Positions 8,255-16,683 of a stretch of DNA of 44,706 nt are shown here, piece by piece. Under the pieces are notes generated by a model. It did no database searches and was not told the origin of the DNA. It saw nothing but the letters and a program-made list of their open reading frames with translations. The translations under genes and the position numbers were made by a program. Source of the DNA: Clostridiales bacterium (lineage in GTDB: Bacteria; Bacillota; Clostridia; Lachnospirales; WQUN01); assembly GCA_031287685.1 (NCBI GenBank), contig JAITSQ010000003.1:1-44706 (forward strand). The letters run 5' to 3'. The stretch's first letter is position 1; each line of letters starts with the position of its first letter.

Positions 8255-9153
8255 AAGGGCTGCCTCTCTTTGCGGAGTTCCTCCGCGATTTGGCTTATTT
8301 TGCGCATACGGTGATTCATGCCCGACTTTGACACGACCGGGGAAAACAGTTCGCCAAGCTCCTTAAGGTTCAAATGGTTATGCGAAAGGCGAAGCTCCGC
8401 CGCCCGGCGAAGGTGCGGCGGCAGGACGGACAGCCGGCCCGCGCTCTTTATATATTCTATGTCGATAACCTGTTTTGCCGCCGCGCTTATTGTTTTATCC
8501 ATATTAGCCGCCGCGTAGTTGGCCTGGCGGTTGATAAGATTGTTCACGTCTTTCTGAGCGCGGGCGTTTTCAAACTCCATAAGCGAGGAGACGGCTCCGG
8601 CCAGCTTCAGGAAATCGGCGATTTGCTCGCTTTCTTTCAGATAGACGGAGTATTTCTTGCCGCGGACGGCCAGCTTCGGCGCTATGCCGAACGCCCCCGC
8701 CAGCCGCGTGAAAGTCTCCGCCAGGGCTGTGTCCGGCGCGCCTATTTCCGCGTGATAAAACCGCAGGGGCAGGCTGACCTGACCCGCCGCCAGAAACGCC
8801 CCCCGCAGATACGCTTTTTTGCAGCAGTCGGAGGATACGAGCAGCGGCGGCGCGGCGGGGGCCTCCGGGCGGGCGGCGGCAAGGAGCTTCGCCGCGTTTC
8901 CGGCCGGCAGGGTCAGGCCGCGCCTTTTCCCGCCGTTTACGGAGAAAGCGAAATCCGAGCCGAACGCCGCCGGCAGGAGGATTTCCAGCCGGCGCGCCGG
9001 AAAGACGCCGTCGAAGCGGATTGTCACGCCGCCGTCTTCGCCCGGCGTGATTCCCGCGAATTTCAGCAGGGCGGAGATTTCCGCGAGCGAACAGTGCCTC
9101 GCGGAAACGGGGGCGGAGATAAGCTCGGTTTTTACGTCGCTTGCGAAAGACAC
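8251..9153 (-). CDS. whiA: DNA-binding protein WhiA
   Basis: The 300-residue protein matches WhiA: N-terminal MSFASDVKTEL, a LAGLIDADG-like region (about 20-190, including LRGAFLAAGQVSLP), and a C-terminal helix-turn-helix (about 215-295) with NRQANYAAANMDKT and HLNLKELGELF...SKSGMNHR. WhiA is a sporulation and cell-division regulator in Gram-positive bacteria. The start is GTG, preceded by GGCGGTGGAC. It follows rapZ by 37 nt and overlaps larC, in the common Firmicutes rapZ-whiA order (an intervening yvcK is absent here). Confidence 0.94.
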   Translation of the reverse strand: MSFASDVKTELISAPVSARHCSLAEISALLKFAGITPGEDGGVTIRFDGVFPARRLEILLPAAFGSDFAFSVNGGKRRGLTLPAGNAAKLLAAARPEAPAAPPLLVSSDCCKKAYLRGAFLAAGQVSLPLRFYHAEIGAPDTALAETFTRLAGAFGIAPKLAVRGKKYSVYLKESEQIADFLKLAGAVSSLMEFENARAQKDVNNLINRQANYAAANMDKTISAAAKQVIDIEYIKSAGRLSVLPPHLRRAAELRLSHNHLNLKELGELFSPVVSKSGMNHRMRKISQIAEELRKERQPL

Positions 9154-9190
9154 GGCCGTCCACCGCCTGTCCTGTTGTATTTGTGCCGGG

Positions 9191-10048
9191 CTAAGAGTCT
9201 TTGTCCATATCCCGGTGGCTTACGATGACGCTCTGGCCGGAGTCTTTAAGGTGCTCGTAAACCGCCTGGGCCAGGCAAACGCTCCGGTGCTTCCCGCCGG
9301 TGCAGCCTATGGCCACGACAAGGGCGTTTTTGCCCTCTTTAACATATCGCGGGAGCAGGAAGTCAAGCATTGAGTTAAGCTTTTCCAAAAATTCGGCCGC
9401 GCCCTCCGCGGAGAGCACAAAATCCCGCACCTCCGGGGAAAGCCCCGTCAGCGGGCGCAGCTTCGTATAAAACGGGTTCGGTATGAAGCGGACGTCGAAA
9501 ACAAGGTCGGCATCGCTGGGAATCCCGTATTTGAAGCCGAAAGAAAGAGCCGTTATGGTGATACTCTTAAAATCCCCCCCGCTGAGGAAAATATCCGTAA
9601 TCTGCTCCCGGAGCTGGCGGGTGAGGAAATGAGTCGTATCCATTATATAGTCGGATTTTTTTTTAATCGCGTAAAGAAGCTCCCGCTCTTTTTCTATGCC
9701 GGTTTCTATGCGGTCGTTTTTTGAGAGCGGGTGGCTGCGCCGGGTTTCCTTGAAGCGCTTCACGAGGGTTTCGTCCTCGCACTCAAGGAAAAGCACGGTG
9801 ACGGCGCCGCCGCTTTTTTTAAGCTCGTCCACTATCTCCGGCAGGTTCCCGAACATATGGCCGCCGCGAATATCTATGCCGAAAGCCGCTTTTGTAATCT
9901 CCGAAGAGGTCAGCGCGCAGACTTCCGTAAATTTAGGCAGGAGCGGCGGAGGGAGGTTATCAACGCAGAAAAAGCCGTAATCCTCCAGGACGCGCAGGGC
10001 TGTTGACTTGCCCGCGCCCGACATACCGGTAACAACGACGAACTGCAT
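9191..10048 (-). CDS. rapZ: RNase adapter / nucleotide-binding protein RapZ (YvcJ)
   Basis: The protein of about 285 residues has the P-loop GMSGAGKS at the N-terminus (VVVTGMSGAGKSTALR), then EDYGFFCVDNLPPPLLPKF and GCTGGKHRSV near the C-terminus, all typical of RapZ/YvcJ. In Enterobacteria RapZ guides RNase E to GlmZ; in Firmicutes the homologue is a nucleotide-binding protein linked to competence and UDP-sugar control. The ATG at 10048 is chosen because GGGAGG sits 5 nt upstream; a TTG 15 nt further up would lie within this RBS region. It is first in the operon. Confidence 0.94.
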   Translation of the reverse strand: MQFVVVTGMSGAGKSTALRVLEDYGFFCVDNLPPPLLPKFTEVCALTSSEITKAAFGIDIRGGHMFGNLPEIVDELKKSGGAVTVLFLECEDETLVKRFKETRRSHPLSKNDRIETGIEKERELLYAIKKKSDYIMDTTHFLTRQLREQITDIFLSGGDFKSITITALSFGFKYGIPSDADLVFDVRFIPNPFYTKLRPLTGLSPEVRDFVLSAEGAAEFLEKLNSMLDFLLPRYVKEGKNALVVAIGCTGGKHRSVCLAQAVYEHLKDSGQSVIVSHRDMDKDS

Positions 10049-10094
10049 AAGCGCCTCCCGCAAAGCTCAAGCCAAATGAAACAAATACATTATT

Positions 10095-10124
10095 AATATA
10101 CCACAAAAGCGGGGTAAGTGTCAA
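10095..10124 (-). promoter_or_regulatory. Sigma-A promoter of the rapZ-whiA-larC operon
   Basis: On the minus strand TTGACA (10124-10119), an 18-bp spacer, and TATATT (10100-10095). It lies about 50 nt upstream of the rapZ ATG. Confidence 0.82.
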
Positions 10125-10131
10125 GAGCAAC

Positions 10132-10168
10132 AAAAAAAGCGGCCCGAAACTCTCCGGGGCCGCTTTGC
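10132..10168 (-). terminator. Rho-independent terminator after tsf
   Basis: On the minus strand AAAGCGGCCCC and GGGCCGCTTT pair around a short loop and run into a T-tract (TTTTTTTG). It separates rpsB-tsf from the rapZ promoter. Confidence 0.88.
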
Positions 10169-10179
10169 TCTATAAGGGC

Positions 10180-11106
10180 TTACGAAGTTAATTTGCTTAC
10201 TTCCTCGGCGAAATTCTCGCCTTTTTTCTCAAGGCCCTCGCCAGTCTCAAAACGGGCGAAGCGAAGCGCCTTCGCCGTGCCGTCCACGGATTTCAAGTAC
10301 GCCGCCACGGTCATAGCTCCGTCCTTGACATACTCCTGCTCCAGCAGGCAGAAATTCTTAAGCTCCTTGGAGAGCCGCCCTTCGACGATATTCTCTCGGA
10401 CGACCTTTTCCGGCTTCGGCTTGTCGGACTGGGCGTTTTCGTTGAGCGCCGCCTGCGTCAAAATTTCGCGCTCTTTCTGGATAAACTCCTCCGGCACGCT
10501 CTCCCGGTCAACGAACAGCGGATTCATCGCCGCGATTTGCATCGCGAGGTTTTTGCCCGCCTCCGTGAGGGCTTCGCCCGCCGGGCCGGCAAGCTCCAGA
10601 ATAACCGCCACTTTCCCGCCGGCGTGGATATATGAAACGAAAGTCGTAGAGCCGTCGCCCGAAAAGCGCTCGAAGCGGCGCGCGTTGAGGTTTTCGCCGA
10701 TTGTCAGGATTTTGCCGTTAAGCGCCTCCCGCAGGGTCAGGGACGGGTCCTCCAGGTATTTCTCGGCGTACAGCCCCTCCATATCCTTGGAGGAGCTTGC
10801 CGCCGCCTGCCGCGCCACGGCGTCAACAAAACTCCGGAATTCCGCGTTTTTCGCCACGAAGTCCGTTTCGCTGTTCACTTCGACTACGACGGCGGTTTTG
10901 CCGCTTTCGTCTATATAAGCCTGGCAGAGGCCCTCGCTGGCGATGCGCCCGGCCTTTTTGACCGCCGCCGCCATACCCTTTTCCCGCAGAAGCTCTATAG
11001 CTTTTTCGATGTTCCCGTCCGCTTCGGTCAGGGCGTTCTTGCAGTCCACCATACCGGCTCCGGAAAGCTCCCTCAATTCCTTAACTAAAGCCGCCGTCAC
11101 AGCCAT
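10180..11106 (-). CDS. tsf: Translation elongation factor Ts
   Basis: The 308-residue protein is a full-length EF-Ts, the nucleotide exchange factor for EF-Tu. The N-terminal UBA-like domain reads VKELRELSGAGMVDCKNAL. The core signature EVNSETDFVAKN lies near residues 76-87, followed by the dimerisation domains. The start overlaps the rpsB stop (TAATG) and is preceded by GAGGGT. It is followed by a strong terminator. Confidence 0.97.
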   Translation of the reverse strand: MAVTAALVKELRELSGAGMVDCKNALTEADGNIEKAIELLREKGMAAAVKKAGRIASEGLCQAYIDESGKTAVVVEVNSETDFVAKNAEFRSFVDAVARQAAASSSKDMEGLYAEKYLEDPSLTLREALNGKILTIGENLNARRFERFSGDGSTTFVSYIHAGGKVAVILELAGPAGEALTEAGKNLAMQIAAMNPLFVDRESVPEEFIQKEREILTQAALNENAQSDKPKPEKVVRENIVEGRLSKELKNFCLLEQEYVKDGAMTVAAYLKSVDGTAKALRFARFETGEGLEKKGENFAEEVSKLTS

Positions 11107-11867
11107 TATTTACCCTCCTCGGTTCCGCTTTTTAAAAAGACCTCTTCGGGAGAAGGCTCGCCCTCTTTGCCCGTCTCAAACTGCAAGCCTTGGCGCGCCT
11201 CGATAATCGCGTCGGCGATTTTGCCCGAAATGAGCTTTACGGCGCGGATAGCGTCGTCGTTCCCGGGGATTACGTAGTCCACCTCGTCCGGGTCGCAGTT
11301 GGTATCGACAATAGCGATAACGGCGATTCCGAGGCTGCGCGCCTCCAGAATCGCGATATGCTCCTTGCGCGGGTCAACTATAAACACGGCGTCGGGAATA
11401 CGCTTCATATCCTTGATTCCGCCGAGATTGCGGGTAAGTTTGCCTTTTTCGTTCAGGAGCTTCGCCACTTCTTTTTTGGGCAGGAGGTCGAAAGTGCCGG
11501 TTTCCTCCATTTTTTCAAGCTCCTTGAGCCGCCGGATGCGCTGCTGAATCGTTTTGAAATTAGTGAGCATACCGCCCAGCCAGCGCTCGTTGATGTAGTA
11601 CATGCCGCTTCGCGTGGCTTCGTCGCGGATAGATTCCCGCGCTTGTTTTTTCGTGCCGACGAAAAGCACGGAGCCGCCGCCCTTTACTATATCCGAAACG
11701 GCGTTATAAGCCTCGTCAACCTTTCTCACGGTTTTTTGCAGGTCGATGATGTAAATGCCGTTGCGCTCGGCGAAAATGTATTCCGCCATTTTCGGGTTCC
11801 ACCTTCGGGTCTGGTGCCCGAAATGCACACCGGCCTCAAGCAGTTGTTTCATTGAAATAACGCTCAT
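11106..11867 (-). CDS. rpsB: 30S ribosomal protein S2
   Basis: S2 signatures are [54 protein letters not shown] and [20 protein letters not shown]. The start is placed at the ATG at 11867 because GGAGG lies 8 nt upstream and the family starts here; an in-frame extension of 20 residues upstream has no RBS and no similarity. The protein is 253 residues with an acidic tail ([10 protein letters not shown]). It is coupled to tsf in the standard rpsB-tsf operon. Confidence 0.97.
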   Translation of the reverse strand: MSVISMKQLLEAGVHFGHQTRRWNPKMAEYIFAERNGIYIIDLQKTVRKVDEAYNAVSDIVKGGGSVLFVGTKKQARESIRDEATRSGMYYINERWLGGMLTNFKTIQQRIRRLKELEKMEETGTFDLLPKKEVAKLLNEKGKLTRNLGGIKDMKRIPDAVFIVDPRKEHIAILEARSLGIAVIAIVDTNCDPDEVDYVIPGNDDAIRAVKLISGKIADAIIEARQGLQFETGKEGEPSPEEVFLKSGTEEGK

Positions 11868-11959
11868 AAGTATTGCCTCCTTTGGTTTTTGCCTCCATAC
11901 CCGGTTTTCCTGACTTCGTTTCACCAAAGATGGGGTATGTGCGGATTTTTTACCCTTGT

Positions 11960-11988
11960 ATTATAACATAACCCAAAGCGGGAGTCAA
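11960..11988 (-). promoter_or_regulatory. Sigma-A promoter of rpsB-tsf
   Basis: On the minus strand TTGACT (11988-11983), 17-bp spacer, TATAAT (11965-11960). The leader to the rpsB ATG is about 85 nt, long enough for autoregulation by S2, though I see no defined leader motif. Confidence 0.88.
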
Positions 11989-11999
11989 GCGGAAGCTCA

Positions 12000-12035
12000 A
12001 AAAAGAAAACCGCGCGGGGCGCGGTTTTCAAAGGG
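12000..12035 (-). terminator. Rho-independent terminator after the stalk-domain gene
   Basis: AAAACCGCGC and GCGCGGTTTT flank a 3-nt loop; on the minus strand CTTTTTT follows. It lies between the secreted stalk-domain gene and the rpsB promoter. Confidence 0.85.
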
Positions 12036-12055
12036 TAAGAGATTGGTTCGGTTAT

Positions 12056-13018
12056 TTACTTGGACGAATCGGCGGCGTCGGCTGCCGGAACGTCCTGCTT
12101 GTCGGCGCTGTCGGCTGCCGGAACGTCCGTCTTGTCGTCGCTCGTCGTCTTGTCGTCGGCCGCCTCAGGGGCCGAGAAAGAGGTGATTTTGCCGTCGTCG
12201 TCCACGTTTACGTCAAGCCCGAGAATGGAGTTAAAGAACGAGGCGGGAACGTATATGGAGCCGTTCCGGTTTTCCGGGGCTATGCCCAGGTCAAAGCCGT
12301 CCCCCGTGCTGGAAATATAGTTTGAGTCGCCTACGAACACAACCGCCGTAAGGGCAGCGCCGTCGTAAACCTTAACCGCAGATATGTCGGGTTCCCAGGT
12401 TACGGAGAGGCCGGCCTTTTCGACGTTGGCCCGGAGCGGCACCATCGTGGAAAGAATTTCCTTGATTTGCGCGTCCGTAAGCCCGGTCTCGTCGTCCTTT
12501 TTTTCGTCGCCCGTCTGGTCGTCGGCGGTCTCGTCGTCCTTTTCTTCCGCGGCGCTGGCGAGGCCGGCCGTATAGGCGTCCTCGGTTATTTCCGAGTTGG
12601 AGCTTTTATCCACATAGTAGGTAAAAACACGCTCGTCCCGGTCGGGAGCGTTCGGGCGGGTCACGGCGGTAACTTCTATTTTAGAGAAAGCGCCGGAATC
12701 ATCCGTAACGGAAGAGGACACAGAAGCGCCGGCGGCGCTGTCGTCGTCATCTATAGCGACCGAAGAGTAGCTCGCGAAGAAGTCCGAGATGTCGGACTTT
12801 ATTTTTGAGTTGAGCGAGTCCAGACCCTCTACGCTGGGGTAGGAGCCAAAAGTCTGGCTGCCATCTACAAAGTCGGTGTAAGAAACCTTAAGGCTTCCGA
12901 AATCTTTTTTAGCCGCGTCGGCCGCCGCCGTCTCATCTGCGGCGAACGCCGATACAGACATTGTAAGGGCGATTGTAAGCCCGGCCATTATCGCTGCGAT
13001 TCTTTTTGATTGTTTCAT
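12056..13018 (-). CDS. Secreted protein with copper-amine-oxidase-like stalk domain
   Basis: The 320-residue protein has a signal peptide (KRIAAIMAGLTIALTMSVSAFA, cleavage near 26). An N-terminal beta-rich region (about 40-150) may be related to DUF3298/DUF4163-type exported proteins. An acidic low-complexity linker follows (about 160-185, rich in D and E), then one stalk-like domain (about 195-285, with IYVPASFFNSILGLDV). The tail is rich in Asp and Ala repeats (VPAADSADK, VPAADAADS). Such domains are common in surface proteins of Clostridia; ligand unknown. It is monocistronic, with its own promoter and terminator. Confidence 0.78.
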   Translation of the reverse strand: MKQSKRIAAIMAGLTIALTMSVSAFAADETAAADAAKKDFGSLKVSYTDFVDGSQTFGSYPSVEGLDSLNSKIKSDISDFFASYSSVAIDDDDSAAGASVSSSVTDDSGAFSKIEVTAVTRPNAPDRDERVFTYYVDKSSNSEITEDAYTAGLASAAEEKDDETADDQTGDEKKDDETGLTDAQIKEILSTMVPLRANVEKAGLSVTWEPDISAVKVYDGAALTAVVFVGDSNYISSTGDGFDLGIAPENRNGSIYVPASFFNSILGLDVNVDDDGKITSFSAPEAADDKTTSDDKTDVPAADSADKQDVPAADAADSSK

Positions 13019-13158
13019 TTTAATAATCCCTCCGAATTATGTTTTTTGAAAAGGCGACACGCTTTTCAGTGTGATTCAGAAAAGCCCCGCCCCCTGTGAA
13101 AGACCTTTTCATCGGCTCGACATCGGCTTTTCCGCCTTGCTTAGTTTAATATAAATAC

Positions 13159-13187
13159 ATCTTACACCAATTTCCGAAAAAAATCAA
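13159..13187 (-). promoter_or_regulatory. Probable sigma-A promoter of the stalk-domain gene
   Basis: On the minus strand TTGATT (13187-13182), 17-bp spacer, TAAGAT (13164-13159). The leader is about 135 nt; the rest of 13019-13209 holds no gene. Confidence 0.55.
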
Positions 13188-13209
13188 TGACAGAACTGTT
13201 ACAAATTAT

Positions 13210-14415
13210 TTAATATTCCGGAAGCCCGTTATTTAACGGGGATTCCATGTCTATCCGCTCCAGAGCCGTCACCCTCGCGGTCACGGACAGGCCGCCGGGC
13301 GTTTGCGAAAACTCGAGCCGCTTGTTGATAATATCCGTTTCAAAGCCGAAGTTTTGGAGTATAATATTATTCAGCATTCTGTGGGCAAGCAGAATATTTT
13401 CGGCGGGAGAAAGAGTTTCTTCATTATAAATGAATTCGCGGTATTCCTCCGAAAATAAAATTACCGGCAGGGGATAATATTCCGAAAGCCGGAGCTGCCT
13501 GCGCACAGTAATTTTATCATAACCCGCGAAGGGGATTTTTACGCTGAAAGGATTTAGTTTTTTGCCCAGGACGGACACGTCGCGGCGTTTTTTGGCCTTT
13601 CCGGTAAAAACTTTGCGCCGGGCCGCGGCCGGGGCGAAAAAATTAAAATCATAATATGTCCGCGCGGTGACGGCCGCCTGGGCGCGGGTGGTCGTCTTAA
13701 GCTCGCCGCCGTTCTCAAGAGGGGTTTTAAGAGTGCCGGAGACCAGAAGCTCCCCCCGCCGCACCGCGTCCCGCTCCTGTTTGAGCGGCGCGCCGGCGCT
13801 CGTGACCATACTTACGATAACGCCGTCCTTGGCGGCGATAATATCGCAAGGGGCGGATTTATCAGCGGCGGGCGGCTCCGGCAGTTTTTCGGCCACGCGG
13901 ATTAGGGCGGTGGTGCCTTTAAGGGTTACGTTGACCCAGGCGGCTTCGGGGAAGGCCGAGAGGAAGCGCTTTTCCGCGTTTTTTTTGCGCGAGAGGGCCT
14001 TCGGCGCGCCGGCGCGGATATTTTCCGAAGCGAAAAAAGCGGCGATTTCGTCCGAGCGTATGCGGGCGTTGCCCTCCACGCGCACGAGCCATATAAACGA
14101 CGACAAAAAGTACAGGAACGCGATGAAAAACAGAACTCCAGCCGTCAGAACCGGGCGTTTTCTGAACCGCCGCGCGAAAAACGGCAGCCCGCGTTTCTCC
14201 GCCAGGCGCACGCGGCAGCCGGTCTTGCGGGCGCAGGCGCGCAGCCGGCCAAAGGACGCGGCGGGGATTTTCGCGGTAAGCTCTCCGCCGCTTTCCGTAA
14301 CGTCCCAGAGGATTACGCCTTTCCGGGCGGCGAGCGTCAGAAAACGAGCGGACGCGAAGCCGCTTATTTTTATAACGGCAAAGCCGGTAAGTTTTCGATA
14401 AAGGCGCGTGAACAT
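13210..14415 (-). CDS. yqfD: Sporulation protein YqfD
   Basis: The 401-residue protein matches YqfD: an N-terminal cytoplasmic part (about 1-85) with ISGFASARFLTLAARKGVILWDV, one membrane segment (about 89-110, LTAGVLFFIAFLYFLSSF), then a long extracytoplasmic part (VEGNARIRSDEI onward). YqfD is expressed in the mother cell under sigma-E and is needed for efficient sporulation. The usual neighbours yqfC and phoH are absent. AAAGGGG lies about 7 nt upstream of the ATG. The divergent neighbour is a spore SASP gene. Confidence 0.9.
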   Translation of the reverse strand: MFTRLYRKLTGFAVIKISGFASARFLTLAARKGVILWDVTESGGELTAKIPAASFGRLRACARKTGCRVRLAEKRGLPFFARRFRKRPVLTAGVLFFIAFLYFLSSFIWLVRVEGNARIRSDEIAAFFASENIRAGAPKALSRKKNAEKRFLSAFPEAAWVNVTLKGTTALIRVAEKLPEPPAADKSAPCDIIAAKDGVIVSMVTSAGAPLKQERDAVRRGELLVSGTLKTPLENGGELKTTTRAQAAVTARTYYDFNFFAPAAARRKVFTGKAKKRRDVSVLGKKLNPFSVKIPFAGYDKITVRRQLRLSEYYPLPVILFSEEYREFIYNEETLSPAENILLAHRMLNNIILQNFGFETDIINKRLEFSQTPGGLSVTARVTALERIDMESPLNNGLPEY

Positions 14416-14588
14416 AGCGAGTCCCCTTTACGGCGGTCCCGTTAAAACGCGGGATTGCCATAGGTTAGTGTATTTGGTTCGCGGCGAAAATATTACCTGC
14501 TTAAAAAAGACGGCGGCGGATTATAATACTACTTGCAACGCTTGATTCATTGAATTTATCGATTCGGAGGAGCGTTGAGAAATTACAG

Positions 14589-14886
14589 TACGGCAATTTT
14601 ACAAAATGCTGACTGGCGCGGAGCGGAAAATCGGCGGCAAGAAGGCGGCTTTTTCGGGCGGCGTTAGGCCCGAAAAAACACCGGGCAAGAAGGCGGCTTT
14701 TTCGGGCGGTCACGAGCGTTTGCAACAGCTTTTTGGCGAAGCCAAAATAGCGAACGCAAACGCGGGGAGGCCCGAAAAAACGCCGATAAGAAGGTGGCTT
14801 TTTTGGCGGGCAATAGCGCCGAAAAAACGCTGATTTTAAGCCGTTTTTCGCGAACGTCGGCAGTCAATGATTTTGAAAATTGCGAT
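14589..14886 (+). repeat. Modular palindromic element, large intergenic copy 3
   Basis: Left end TACGGCAATTTTACAAAATG then GACTGGCGCGGAGCGGAAAA; right end GATTTTGAAAATTGCGATA. Inside are two tandem AAGAAGGCGGCTTTTTCGG units, a GCGTTTGC/GCAAACGC hairpin enclosing TTTTGGC/GCCAAAA (14708-14762), and a TTTTTTGGCGGGC/GCGCCGAAAAAA arm pair. The right end stops about 30 nt before the SASP start codon. The rest of 14416-14588 shows nothing I can call. Confidence 0.82.
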
Positions 14887-14915
14887 ATTCGCTATGATTC
14901 GGGAGGTATTTTAAT

Positions 14916-15137
14916 ATGAACGAGACTTTGAAAGGGAAAAATTCTGTGCCGGAGGCGAGAGAGGCGCTCAGCCAGTTCAAATATGAGGTGGCCAGCGAAA
15001 TCGGCGTGCCGCTCAAGCAGGGCTATAACGGCGACCTGACCAGCGCGCAGAACGGTTATGTAGGGGGCTATATGGTTAAAAAGATGATTGACGCGCAGAA
15101 GCGCCAGATGGCGGGGACTGTCGGCGGCCTTAAGTAA
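14916..15137 (+). CDS. Alpha/beta-type small acid-soluble spore protein (SASP)
   Basis: The 73-residue protein has the GPR protease cleavage region (FKYEVASEIGV, about 24-34) and the C-terminal family signature NGYVGGYMVKKMIDAQKRQM. These proteins coat and protect spore DNA and are degraded at germination. The start is supported by GGGAGG 9 nt upstream. I do not see a clear sigma-G promoter between the element and the gene, so its promoter must lie in or beyond the palindromic element. A strong terminator follows. This is the best evidence that the host forms endospores. Confidence 0.93.
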   Translation: MNETLKGKNSVPEAREALSQFKYEVASEIGVPLKQGYNGDLTSAQNGYVGGYMVKKMIDAQKRQMAGTVGGLK

Positions 15138-15211
15138 GGAGGCTCGGGGCGCTTAATCCTTTTAGGCGACCCCGAACGCCGATTAACGGGCTAACCGGAG
15201 GATGTCTTAAT

Positions 15212-15247
15212 AAAAAAAGCCGCGCTTTAAGCTAAGCGCGGCTTTTT
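15212..15247. terminator. Bidirectional rho-independent terminator
   Basis: AAAAAAAGCCGCGCTT and AAGCGCGGCTTTTTT pair around a 5-nt loop, with A and T tracts on both sides. It can serve the SASP gene (plus) and the stalk-domain gene at 15294 (minus), which converge here. Confidence 0.92.
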
Positions 15248-15293
15248 TATGGCGGGTTCATAAAATTACCTTAGGCGGGCGCGAGCCCCTTTC

Positions 15294-16337
15294 TTATTCG
15301 GCGCGGAAAAAAGACAGCTTTCCGTCCGCCACGGCGTATTGCAGGCCGAGCGCGCGGCTTATAGTGTCAATCGGCGCGTAGGTATAGCCGGCGCGTATTT
15401 CCGGCGCGGCGCTGGGGACGAACATATCCGGCCCGATTGTATATTCTTTCTTGCCGATTATAAGGAGGGTTCGCGCGGTTCCGGAGACCACCGTCACGGA
15501 GCGCTCCTTTTCGTCCCACGAAAGCGTGGCCCCGCCGACTTCGTCGCACACGGCGCGCAGAGGCGCGAAAATCACCCCGTCCTTGACGTAGGGCTGCTGG
15601 GAGACGAGCTTTTCGCCGACGTAAACGGCTTTGGCCGAGTTTTCGTCAAATTTGATTTGCGGGATTTCCATATCCGGAGCCTTGGCGATTGGCGGCACGG
15701 GCTTTACGGGGGCCTCCGGAGCCTCCGGGAGCACGATTATCTTATCGCCGGAGGTCTGCGGGGGTGCGCTCCTTGTCGTCACGGAATAATACACAAGCAG
15801 CGGCTTGTTCTTGAGGTCGGGCGTTTCGCCGGGCTTCGCGGCGGCGTTGCCTTCAGTATCGAAAACCTTGCCGGAGCTGGCCGCCGAAACGTTGAGCTTA
15901 AGAGAGCCGTCGGAGGAAAGGCCGTTTTCGTCAAAAAAATCAACGATGGCGTTCCCGGGGGAATCCTCGATATTTTTGAGCAGGACGGCGGCGGAGAAAC
16001 GCGGCGGATAAATATAGGTCATAATAAACGGCTTGACGAAATAGGCGGTGACAGAATCCCCCACTTTAATATCGGAGAGGGTAAGCGCGGCGCCCGTTTC
16101 GTCGGAGAGCACCGCGCCGGCGGTGGTAAAGTCCGTCTCCGAGTCCCGCGCGTCCTGCACGCGGATAAGGCCGTCCTTAACCAGGGTGACGGAGCCGTCG
16201 CACTTTGAGAAGTACTCTTTTTTTGCTTCTTGAGCGGGAAGGGTGTTCCCGGAGGGGGTTTCCTCCGCGAATACGGCCGAGGGGGCCAGCAGAGCCGCGG
16301 CCAGGACGGACGCGGCCAGTTTCACACAGGTTTTCAT
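15294..16337 (-). CDS. Secreted protein with C-terminal stalk (Cu-amine-oxidase-N-like) domain
   Basis: The protein has about 347 residues and a signal peptide (CVKLAASVLAAALLAPSAVFA). An N-terminal beta-rich region (about 40-150) resembles OB-like repeats (SVTLVKDGLIRVQD; IKVGDSVTAYF). A Pro-rich linker follows (PEAPEAPVKPVPP). The C-terminal ~110 residues form a stalk domain (FAPLRAVCDEVGGATLSWDE; YTYAPIDTISRALGL). Start taken at ATG 16337, with AAAGGTG about 12 nt upstream; an in-frame TTG three codons earlier is the alternative. It is likely exported to the cell surface; function unknown. Confidence 0.8.
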   Translation of the reverse strand: MKTCVKLAASVLAAALLAPSAVFAEETPSGNTLPAQEAKKEYFSKCDGSVTLVKDGLIRVQDARDSETDFTTAGAVLSDETGAALTLSDIKVGDSVTAYFVKPFIMTYIYPPRFSAAVLLKNIEDSPGNAIVDFFDENGLSSDGSLKLNVSAASSGKVFDTEGNAAAKPGETPDLKNKPLLVYYSVTTRSAPPQTSGDKIIVLPEAPEAPVKPVPPIAKAPDMEIPQIKFDENSAKAVYVGEKLVSQQPYVKDGVIFAPLRAVCDEVGGATLSWDEKERSVTVVSGTARTLLIIGKKEYTIGPDMFVPSAAPEIRAGYTYAPIDTISRALGLQYAVADGKLSFFRAE

Positions 16338-16404
16338 TGTAGGCAAAACACCTTTCGTTTCGTATTGTATTTATTTCTTAGCTTGCGCAAAATTACCTTA
16401 ATAT

Positions 16405-16433
16405 ATTATAATATAAAAAATGGGGGCTGTCAA
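16405..16433 (-). promoter_or_regulatory. Consensus sigma-A promoter for the stalk-domain gene
   Basis: On the minus strand TTGACA (16433-16428), 17-bp spacer, TATAAT (16410-16405): an exact consensus match in both boxes. It predicts strong vegetative expression. Confidence 0.93.
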
Positions 16434-16514
16434 TTTTTCTAATCGTTTCTTAATCCCCGGCTTATTCTTGTCTAAAGAAGGATTATTAAAATAAAGATGA
16501 CAAAATAACAGGAG

Positions 16515-16658
16515 CTATGGCAATTTTACAAAACGTTGACTGGCGCGGAGCGGAAAATCAGCGGCAAGAAGGAGGGGGCTTTCATTTGTCTAAACTTGCT
16601 TTAGACAAATGAAAACACCGAGCAACGTCGGCAGTCCACGATTTTGAAAATTGCTATA
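16515..16658 (+). repeat. Modular palindromic element, minimal complete copy 4
   Basis: This 144-bp copy shows the whole architecture once: left end CTATGGCAATTTTACAAAAC, then GTTGACTGGCGCGGAGCGGA, AAGAAGGAGGGGGC, one hairpin (TTTCATTTGTCTAAA and its complement TTTAGACAAATGAAA), ACACCGAGCAACGTCGGCAG, and right end ATTTTGAAAATTGCTATA. The ends are imperfect inverted repeats of about 25-30 bp. It ends 25 nt before the adaptor ATG. Confidence 0.88.
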
Positions 16659-16683
16659 CATTAATTGTGGAGGGAAATTGGTT

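Noticed and set aside
7124..9373. Long plus-strand open frames opposite larC and whiA (for example 8374-9228)
   Set aside because: They are antisense shadows of GC-rich coding regions; the minus-strand products are clearly recognised families.
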